This document shows, one piece after another, positions 1-5,066 of a DNA stretch of 6,073 bases. This DNA is from Selenomonadaceae bacterium (GTDB lineage Bacteria > Bacillota > Negativicutes > Selenomonadales > Selenomonadaceae): NCBI GenBank assembly GCA_016280345.1, contig JAEEGN010000084.1, positions 1 to 6,073 on the forward strand, written 5' to 3'. The notes beneath the pieces were generated by a model. That model was not told where the DNA came from and made no database searches. It saw only the letters and a program-made list of their open reading frames with translations. The position numbers and the translations under genes were made by a program. Numbering within the stretch: position 1 is the first letter of the stretch; every line of letters starts with the position of its first letter.

Positions 1-929
1 CGGCGGCCTCGCTGCTGGCGGGCTGCGGCGGTGGCGGCGGCGACAAGGGCAGCGGCGCGGCGAACAATCCGCCGAAGGCGGAGACACCGGCCAAACCCGC
101 CCGGGCGGCGGTGGCCACGGCGCCCTCCGAAACATTCAAGTTCGGCGATAACGAGGCGAAGGTGTACGAGCTGACGGGCGTCGATCTCAAGGACAAGCTG
201 CGGACCTGGTGCCTGGCGGCCATCGGCGACAGCGTCTATTTCCATATCGGCGTGAAGCCGCAGCACATGGCCAAAGTGACGGTGAAGAACGAGACGCTGT
301 CGGACTTCACCGACCTCGGCGAAGCCGGTGACGTCAACGCGATGGCGACGAACGGCAAGGTCGTCGTCTGGAAGACGAAGGACAATAAGGCGGCCATCAA
401 CGACGGCAAGGAGACGAAAGTCGGCGGCAAGTGGCCGGGGGACCTCGCGGGCATAGCGGGCAGCGACGAGTTCTATGTGCTCCGGGGCGGACTGCTTAAG
501 GTGATGAAGCTCGATAACGGCGAGTTCAGGGACGTCCGGGAGATTTCCCCCAATATTTGCGCCGGGGACCTCGCCGACACGCGCCTCTCCCTCGTCTATG
601 GCGACAAGGACACCATCTACGCCCGCTGCGTCCTCAACAAGGCCGGAGAGACAAAGGGAACGCCGGTGCTGGTCGCTTTCGGGACCGACGGCAAGGAAAT
701 CCGCCGCTACGAGGGCCCGACCGGCGGGAAGCGCGACTTCTGCGTGACTGAGAACTACGTGGTGTACGCCGGCGCCGACGGCAACGTCCGCGTCTTCGAC
801 AAGAAATCCGGAAAGGCGCTGGGCGACGCTAAGGTGAACTTCGGCCCCTTCGCGCTCTGGGCGAAAGCGGGCAACGACGTCCTCGCCTACGACGACCGGG
901 GCAAGAAACTCTTCCGGATCGATTTCTGA
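1..929 (+). CDS. Lipoprotein with a beta-propeller-like mature domain (5' end missing)
   Basis: The frame is open from the left edge (first whole codon at 3) to TGA at 927-929, giving 308 visible residues; the start codon lies upstream. The first visible residues are AASLLAGC, the end of a signal peptide with a lipobox, and the cysteine codon is at 24-26. That cysteine would be lipidated and become residue 1 of the mature protein. A Gly/Ala/Pro-rich tether of about 30 residues follows. The rest has about six segments of 25 to 45 residues, each a hydrophobic strand pair with a GDS, NGK or DGN-type turn, for example 'DGNVRVFDKKSGKALGD' and the final 'DDRGKKLFRIDF'. This is the texture of PQQ/WD-like propeller blades. 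Four cysteines lie in the mature domain. A GTG at 111 could be read as a start but would remove the lipobox, so I reject it. Function is unknown; a surface-anchored binding or scaffold role is inference. Confidence 0.85.
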   Translation, partial: AASLLAGCGGGGGDKGSGAANNPPKAETPAKPARAAVATAPSETFKFGDNEAKVYELTGVDLKDKLRTWCLAAIGDSVYFHIGVKPQHMAKVTVKNETLSDFTDLGEAGDVNAMATNGKVVVWKTKDNKAAINDGKETKVGGKWPGDLAGIAGSDEFYVLRGGLLKVMKLDNGEFRDVREISPNICAGDLADTRLSLVYGDKDTIYARCVLNKAGETKGTPVLVAFGTDGKEIRRYEGPTGGKRDFCVTENYVVYAGADGNVRVFDKKSGKALGDAKVNFGPFALWAKAGNDVLAYDDRGKKLFRIDF

Positions 930-953
930 CGCCGGCGCGGTGGGTTGGAGAAA

Positions 954-959
954 AGGAGG
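954..959 (+). promoter_or_regulatory. Ribosome binding site AGGAGG fixing the start at 969
   Basis: A perfect AGGAGG lies 9 nt before the ATG at 969. It argues against the in-frame TTG at 945, which lies upstream of this site and has no comparable one, and against the in-frame ATG at 990, which is too far downstream. Confidence 0.85.
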
Positions 960-968
960 CGGAGCGGG

Positions 969-2228
969 ATGACCGGGCAGGGAACCGTCATGGTTTCGGT
1001 GCTGGCCTGCGACAAATGCGGCGCGCCGATGTACCCCGACATGAAGCGGGGCGGTTTTTGCTGTCTGTACTGCGGGAATTTCCGCTCCTTCGCGGCGACG
1101 GAGGAAGACTTTTTGCCGCCGGTCCGGTTCCGCCACAAGCCGGTGGAAATCGTGGAGGGCCTGCTGAAGCTCGGCCACGTCGCCATCGAGGAACGCGCGT
1201 TCGCGCCGCCGCCGGAGGAGGCGCGGCAGGACAGGCTCCGGCCCACGCTGGAGAAAATCCGGGAGCGGGACCCGGCGGCCCTGGAGGCCATCGGCGACGA
1301 AGCCAGCCTGACGATGAGCTGTCCCAAATGCGGCAAGCCGCTCACGTCGCGCCTCACCGACAACATCTTCACCTGCCCCCACTGCGGCCAGAAGTTCGGC
1401 AGCCGGGACGCCGTCGCCACGGGGCGCTTCGACACCCGCCTTGTCATCGGGAAGAACCGTCTCGGCGCTTACGGGACCTGCCTGCCCTTTCACCTGAGCC
1501 GCGAGAAAGCGGCCAAGCGGCTGGAAGCCCTGGCCCGCCGTTTCCCGGAGGACAGCGACGGCCTGAAGCATCCGGCCGAAGGCCTCGCCGCCGCCTATGT
1601 CCCGATCTCGCTGGCGGACCTTTGCTGGAAGATGAAGGTGCGCTGCGAGCGGGGCGTATTCGAGTATTACCAGGAATGCCTCGACTGGGCCTGGCCTTAC
1701 TCGCTGGCCTACGACATCTATCTGCTGGACGAGATGGCCCCCTGGGACTACGGCGAGCTGTCGGTGCTGAAGCCCGCCTACCTCGAGGGGAACGTGCGGC
1801 TCCACGTCGGGGAAAATCTCGGATCGTGGAAAGCGCGCCTCCCGGATTGGATTCTCTGGCGCAAGACGCCGCAGCGCCTGCGCGCCGCCTTCGGCATCGA
1901 GCGCCCCGAAATCCTATGGGTTTCGCGCACCCTGCGGGAGCACAAGTACGCCCTGCTGCTGCTGCCGGTCTATTACCTCGAACGCCGGGACGGCGATCGG
2001 ATCCTGCGGGCGATGGTGAACGGGCAGACCGGCTTGGCGGCGTCGCTGACCATCGACGGGCGGGGCGCCGAAACCCTGCGCACCGTCCTCCCCGATGGCT
2101 GGCCGCGCCTCTCGGCGGAGCGCACGATCCTCTCGCCGCCAATTCCCGTGCGCAGCGTCAAGTCGCCGTTCCTGCACCAACGCTTGCCCTTCGGCGACGC
2201 GTTGCAGGCCATGCCGGTTCGCTTCTGA
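969..2228 (+). CDS. Two-zinc-ribbon protein, 'TFIIB-type zinc ribbon-containing' family
   Basis: This 419-residue protein has no signal peptide or clear membrane segment and is probably cytosolic. Zinc ribbon 1 uses C14/C17 and C32/C35 (CDKC, CLYC). Zinc ribbon 2 uses C118/C121 and C136/C139 (CPKC, CPHC). A helical linker of about 80 residues separates them. The rest follows the order I know from bacterial proteins annotated 'TFIIB-type zinc ribbon-containing protein': a 'LPFHLSREKAAKRLEALARRF' -like helix near 172-191, 'AYVPISL' near 209-215 (usually VYVPFWL), 'APWDYGELSVLKPAYLEGN' near 256-274, and 'LLPVYYLERRDGDRILRAM' running into VNGQTG near 331-355. Many relatives have C-terminal membrane helices; this one does not. 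The name reflects only the ribbon fold, and no transcription-factor role is implied. The gene starts 39 nt after the lipoprotein gene and ends 21 nt before the next, so co-transcription is likely. The family assignment is from remembered motifs, not a search. Confidence 0.8.
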   Translation: MTGQGTVMVSVLACDKCGAPMYPDMKRGGFCCLYCGNFRSFAATEEDFLPPVRFRHKPVEIVEGLLKLGHVAIEERAFAPPPEEARQDRLRPTLEKIRERDPAALEAIGDEASLTMSCPKCGKPLTSRLTDNIFTCPHCGQKFGSRDAVATGRFDTRLVIGKNRLGAYGTCLPFHLSREKAAKRLEALARRFPEDSDGLKHPAEGLAAAYVPISLADLCWKMKVRCERGVFEYYQECLDWAWPYSLAYDIYLLDEMAPWDYGELSVLKPAYLEGNVRLHVGENLGSWKARLPDWILWRKTPQRLRAAFGIERPEILWVSRTLREHKYALLLLPVYYLERRDGDRILRAMVNGQTGLAASLTIDGRGAETLRTVLPDGWPRLSAERTILSPPIPVRSVKSPFLHQRLPFGDALQAMPVRF

Positions 2229-2236
2229 CGGAAAAA

Positions 2237-2244
2237 AGGGGGAG
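2237..2244 (+). promoter_or_regulatory. Ribosome binding site supporting the GTG start at 2250
   Basis: The purine run AGGGGGAG ends 5 nt before GTG 2250. It supports this non-ATG start, from which an uninterrupted signal peptide is read. Confidence 0.65.
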
Positions 2245-2249
2245 ACACC

Positions 2250-2960
2250 GTGAAATCCGCGATGCTTTTGATCGCTTTCCTCGTCCTGGCCGTCGTGTTC
2301 GCCCCGTCGCTGCTGGCGGAAATTGCCGGGCCGCGGCTCGACGGCGCCTGGCAGCCCGACGACTACGGCACCCGCGTCGAGATCAAAGGCGACACGATGA
2401 CGGTCCTCTGGCGCAGCGCTCCGGTACTGGAAACGAAATTCTCCGTCGCCGCCGAGGGCGAAAAGCGCGTGCTGCGTCTGGAAAAGACGGGGCTCCGCTA
2501 CCGGGACGCCGACGAGGACTACGCCGCCGTCACCGCCTGCTGGGTGGAGGACGGCAAAATGCATCTCTGCCAGCGGTTCCCGATCACCGGCGATGACGAG
2601 GAAATCCTGGCGCCGACGACGGAAAGCCGCTACGGCGACGTCACCGTCATCACCGAAAAGATGCTGCCGCGTTTGCAGGGCGAGTGGCGGACGGCGGACG
2701 GGCGCCACGCCATACGGATTGCCGGCGCCACCCTCGAAAGCCGCTTCGGCGGGGACGATTGGGAGCGCCCGGTCAGGATTGCCGTCGTGCGTTACAACTG
2801 GAAACGCGACCAGGACAGATGCACCATCGTCCCCGAGGACCCGGCGCAGCATGAACTCGTGCCCTTCACGACCTTCGAGTACAAGAAAGGCCGGCTCCAC
2901 ACGCGGATCATCGTCCACGACGCCGACTCGCCCGAGTTCGTGTTCGAGAAAGCCGAATGA
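2250..2960 (+). CDS. Secreted protein of unknown function, two-module, upstream paralogue
   Basis: This 236-residue protein starts at GTG. A Sec signal peptide covers about residues 1-23 (K2, hydrophobic core 5-18, probable cleavage after LLA), so it is predicted to act outside the cytoplasm. There is no lipobox. The mature part is two copies of one beta-rich module. Module 1 (about 30-124) begins 'LDGAWQPDDYGTRVEIKGD' and ends 'EDGKMHLCQRFPITGDDEEI'. Module 2 (about 142-236) begins 'LQGEWRTADGRHAIRIAG' and ends 'KKGRLHTRIIVHDADSPEF'. The LxGxW opening, followed by strands and a closing 'GxLxxR' strand, recalls lipocalin-like domains, but I cannot assign a family. Module 1 is about 70% identical by hand alignment to the same module of the next gene, while module 2 has drifted. 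It sits 21 nt after the zinc-ribbon gene, probably in one operon. I see no catalytic motif, so a binding or structural role is more likely than an enzyme (inference). Confidence 0.85.
   Translation: MKSAMLLIAFLVLAVVFAPSLLAEIAGPRLDGAWQPDDYGTRVEIKGDTMTVLWRSAPVLETKFSVAAEGEKRVLRLEKTGLRYRDADEDYAAVTACWVEDGKMHLCQRFPITGDDEEILAPTTESRYGDVTVITEKMLPRLQGEWRTADGRHAIRIAGATLESRFGGDDWERPVRIAVVRYNWKRDQDRCTIVPEDPAQHELVPFTTFEYKKGRLHTRIIVHDADSPEFVFEKAE
2583..2641 (+). repeat. Direct repeat copy A inside the tandem paralogues
   Basis: This 59-nt stretch matches 3361-3419 at 55 of 59 positions, 778 nt apart. It encodes the conserved core ITGDDEEI...ESRYGDV at the end of module 1. Two of the four differences are silent and two swap Ala and Thr. 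Confidence 0.85.
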
Positions 2961-2973
2961 ATCGGGAACGCCG

Positions 2974-2998
2974 CGCCCTCCCGACGAAGGGGAAGGCG
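2974..2998 (+). other. Imperfect hairpin between the two paralogues
   Basis: In the 79-nt gap after the first paralogue, 2974-2982 can pair with 2990-2998 as a 9-position stem with one C/A mismatch, around a 7-nt loop GACGAAG. No T-run follows, so it is not a classical terminator. It could be a weak RNA-processing or stability element, or chance pairing in GC-rich DNA. Confidence 0.35.
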
Positions 2999-3039
2999 GG
3001 CGGGAATCCGCTGTTATCCCGGACATAGGAGAAACGCTG

Positions 3040-3744
3040 ATGAAAGCGGTTTTGTTCATCTTGTTATTCGCCGCCCTTTGCCTTGCCGGCAGGCCGGCCT
3101 TTGCCGCCCCGTCCCTGGACGGCGCCTGGCAGCCGAAATACTACGGGACGCGGGTGGAGATCGCGGGCGATGATATCGTCATCCTCTGGCGGGGCGCCCC
3201 GGTGCTGGAAACGAAGTTCACCGTTTCCGGGGACGGCGGGAAAATGGTGCTCCGCCTGGAGAAAACGGGGCTGCGGCTGTCCCATGCCCGGCGGGACTAC
3301 GCGACCGTCACCGGCTGCTGGGTGGAGGACGCCAGGATGCACCTGGCCCTGCGGTACGACATCACCGGCGACGACGAGGAAATCCTGACGCCGACGGCGG
3401 AGAGCCGCTACGGCGACGTGACGATGGTCACGGAAAAGATGATGCCGTATCTGGAAGGGGTATGGCATACGGAAGACTATCGCGGCAACACCCTGGAAAT
3501 CCGCGACGGCCGCCTCCGCTGGCGCGAGGACGGAGGGGAATGGAACGGCCCGGTGGAGATCGTCGTCGTCCGCGACAACGGGGCGGAGGACAAAGACCGG
3601 TACGCCATCTTTGAAAAGGACGGCTCGCCGGAAACCGTGGCCGATTTCCAATCCATCGAATACCGGGCGGGAACGCTCATCGCCCGCATTCCCGTCACGG
3701 GCGGCGCCGAGGGCTTGATGGACCTCGTATTCGAGAAAGAATGA
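3040..3744 (+). CDS. Secreted protein of unknown function, two-module, downstream paralogue
   Basis: This 234-residue protein starts at ATG 3040. AGGAG at 3027-3031 lies 8 nt upstream, and the start gives a clean signal peptide (residues 1-22, cleavage after AFA or AFAA). The frame stays open upstream to 2593, but that part lies under the previous gene in another frame and is not coding. Module 1 (about 26-120) opens 'LDGAWQPKYYGTRVEIAGD'; module 2 (about 138-234) opens 'LEGVWHTEDYRGNTLEIRDG' and closes 'EYRAGTLIARIP...DLVFEKE'. The first 117 mature residues match the upstream paralogue at about 70%. The second modules share the frame and the ending VFEK but little else. The arrangement implies an ancient internal duplication followed by a later whole-gene tandem duplication. 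C14 is inside the hydrophobic core without a proper lipobox, so lipidation is unlikely. Function is unknown. A strong stem-loop begins directly after the stop codon. Confidence 0.87.
   Translation: MKAVLFILLFAALCLAGRPAFAAPSLDGAWQPKYYGTRVEIAGDDIVILWRGAPVLETKFTVSGDGGKMVLRLEKTGLRLSHARRDYATVTGCWVEDARMHLALRYDITGDDEEILTPTAESRYGDVTMVTEKMMPYLEGVWHTEDYRGNTLEIRDGRLRWREDGGEWNGPVEIVVVRDNGAEDKDRYAIFEKDGSPETVADFQSIEYRAGTLIARIPVTGGAEGLMDLVFEKE
3361..3419 (+). repeat. Direct repeat copy B inside the tandem paralogues
   Basis: Second copy of the 59-nt repeat at 2583-2641. A shorter exact repeat of 17 nt (GACGGCGCCTGGCAGCC) also occurs at 2340-2356 and 3118-3134, encoding the DGAWQP opening of module 1. Confidence 0.85.
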
Positions 3745-3786
3745 GGGCGGCGGCTTTCCCGCTTCCTGCCGGAAAGCCCGCTGCCC
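3745..3786 (+). terminator. Strong stem-loop right after the paralogue pair, possible terminator
   Basis: The segment starts at the base after the TGA. 3752-3759 (GGCTTTCC) pairs perfectly with 3771-3778 (GGAAAGCC). After a one-base bulge (C3779), 3745-3751 pairs with 3780-3786 (GGGCGGC with GCTGCCC, one G-U pair). That makes 15 pairs around an 11-nt loop. The bases after it (GTGCGAATAAAATCC) contain no T-run, so simple intrinsic termination on the + strand is doubtful. It could pause polymerase, mark a factor-dependent end, or block 3' exonucleases. The structure is seen directly; the function is inferred. Confidence 0.6.
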
Positions 3787-3810
3787 GTGCGAATAAAATC
3801 CCCATAATCA

Positions 3811-3816
3811 AAGGAG
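3811..3816 (+). promoter_or_regulatory. Distant ribosome binding site for the acyltransferase gene
   Basis: AAGGAG lies 14 nt before ATG 3831, longer than the usual 5-9 nt. An ATG at 3818-3820 is closer but is in another frame. The only in-frame start giving the complete conserved N-terminus is 3831, so long spacing and possibly weak translation are likely. Confidence 0.55.
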
Positions 3817-3830
3817 AATGAGAAACGGCC

Positions 3831-4952
3831 ATGAAGCAGAGGGACAGGACGCTCGACATCGCGAAGGGGATCGGCATGCTCCTCGTCGTGTCCTACCACA
3901 CCATCTTTTGTTCCCCGGAAACCGAGAACCTGTTTGAGTACGTCTGCGGCGTCCTGGGTTTCTTCACCTTCGCCGCCGGCTACACCTACCGGCCGGGGCG
4001 CAGCTACAAGGAAAACGTCGTGAGCCGTCTGCGGGGCATGATGCGCCCCTACCTGGTGCTTTCCTTCGCGATGCTCACCTTTTCCTGCCTCTATTACTAC
4101 TTCAAGCGGGGCGCGGATTGGCAGTGGTGCGCCGACCAGTACGTCTTCACCTATCTGCGGGGCGAGCTCACGGAAATGCTCTGGCCCGGCTACTTCCGCC
4201 CCTCCGATTTGCCGTATAAGCTCGTCAGCCCCGGCTGGTACGTCTGGATGCTCTTTTTCGCCAGCCTGCTGTTCTACGCCGTCGCGGACCGGGCGCTGGT
4301 CAGCCGCGGGCGGATCCTGGCGGCCGTCGCCGTGGGCGGGGCGGTTTCCTATGAGCTGTTGGAACACAACGTCGCGCTGCCCTGGGGAATGCAGTGCGCC
4401 CCCGTGTACGCCGCGATGATGCTGCTCGGCGCCTGGGCCGGGCAGAACCGGCTGCTGGACTTCGACGCCATGAGCGCCGGCAAGAAGCTCCTCCTGACGG
4501 CGCTGTCGCTCGCCGTCTTCGGAATATCCCTGCATTACGACCTCGTGGTGCGTACTTTCCTCGGTCAGTTCCGGGAGCTCCAGACCTACGCCAACGGCGT
4601 CGTCGCCTATCTGCTCCTGGGCCTGGCCGATTCCTTCCTGCTGCTGGGCTTCTCCCACGCCATCGACCGGCACGTCGCCCCGCTGGCCACCCGCCTGGCC
4701 TTCTTCGGCCGGGGGACCATCTTCACTCTCCTGAACCACGGCCTGTTCAGCCTGATCCTCTTCGACCGCTTTTCCGTCCCCTGCAAATTCGAGCTCTGGG
4801 TGCGCGATTACACCCCGCGCGAATTCTGGATCTCCGTCGCGGTCTTCGGGCTGACGGCGCTGAAATGCTATCTGATCCTCTGGCTCCGGGAATGGCTCCA
4901 GGCGAGAAGGGCGAAAAAACAACAGGCCCGGGCGCAGGCCGGCGCATCGTGA
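3831..4952 (+). CDS. Membrane acyltransferase, OafA / fucose 4-O-acetyltransferase-like family
   Basis: This 373-residue integral membrane protein has about ten hydrophobic segments. The N-terminus 'RTLDIAKGIGMLLVVSYHT' (residues 6-24) is the signature of the acyltransferase-3 superfamily (RxxxDxxKGIxxxLVVxxH), with H23 as the conserved catalytic-site histidine. Other family landmarks are 'FFTFAAGYTY' at 44-53 (usually FFxxSGY), 'RPYLVLSFAMLTF' at 72-84, 'GWYVWMLFFASLLFY' at 135-149, and 'FGRGTIFTLLNHGLF' at 292-306, where relatives read about GxxSLxIYLLH. The C-terminus is a Lys/Arg/Gln/Ala-rich cytosolic tail. Relatives move acetyl or similar groups across the membrane onto polysaccharides, O-antigen, peptidoglycan or lipids; the acceptor here cannot be told. 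Length is normal for the single-domain subgroup with no SGNH extension. It follows the stem-loop by 44 nt and has no glycosyltransferase or polymer genes beside it, so it may be a stand-alone surface-modifying enzyme. Confidence 0.85.
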   Translation: MKQRDRTLDIAKGIGMLLVVSYHTIFCSPETENLFEYVCGVLGFFTFAAGYTYRPGRSYKENVVSRLRGMMRPYLVLSFAMLTFSCLYYYFKRGADWQWCADQYVFTYLRGELTEMLWPGYFRPSDLPYKLVSPGWYVWMLFFASLLFYAVADRALVSRGRILAAVAVGGAVSYELLEHNVALPWGMQCAPVYAAMMLLGAWAGQNRLLDFDAMSAGKKLLLTALSLAVFGISLHYDLVVRTFLGQFRELQTYANGVVAYLLLGLADSFLLLGFSHAIDRHVAPLATRLAFFGRGTIFTLLNHGLFSLILFDRFSVPCKFELWVRDYTPREFWISVAVFGLTALKCYLILWLREWLQARRAKKQQARAQAGAS

Positions 4953-5052
4953 CAAAGAGGGCCCGACGACTTGCCGAAAGACACGAAACCGGCATGCGGC
5001 GCAGGCGATAGTGGCAGAGACGCGTTTGGGAAGGCCCGGTAATGCAAACAGG

Positions 5053-5057
5053 AAGGA
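5053..5057 (+). promoter_or_regulatory. Ribosome binding site for hsdM
   Basis: AAGGA (within AGGAAGGA, 5050-5057) lies 9 nt before ATG 5067. The 114-nt gap before this gene, the longest in the window, contains no promoter I can support and only a 5-bp inverted repeat (4972-4976 with 4990-4994). Confidence 0.7.
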
Positions 5058-5066
5058 AAAATAGCA

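Noticed and set aside
945..968. TTG start for the zinc-ribbon protein, eight residues longer
   Set aside because: AGGAGG at 954-959 lies inside this extension and is correctly spaced for ATG 969.
1016..2596. A 526-codon open frame on the plus strand
   Set aside because: It overlaps the zinc-ribbon gene in another frame, is Arg/Ala/Gly/Pro-rich and has no recognisable motif. The overlapped gene has a perfect ribosome site and conserved motifs.
2593..3039. Upstream extension of the second paralogue
   Set aside because: The frame is open, but it lies under the first paralogue in a different frame and has Arg/Ser-rich noise. ATG 3040 has a good ribosome site and starts a signal peptide.
1914..3059. 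A 381-codon open frame on the minus strand
   Set aside because: It is antisense to the zinc-ribbon gene end and the first paralogue. It is a product of GC-rich codon structure with no domain evidence.
3781..3808. Promoter with CATAAT (3803-3808) and CTGCCC (3781-3786)
   Set aside because: The -10 match is good, but the -35 matches only three of six bases and lies in the hairpin arm. Transcription would start inside the ribosome site of the acyltransferase gene.
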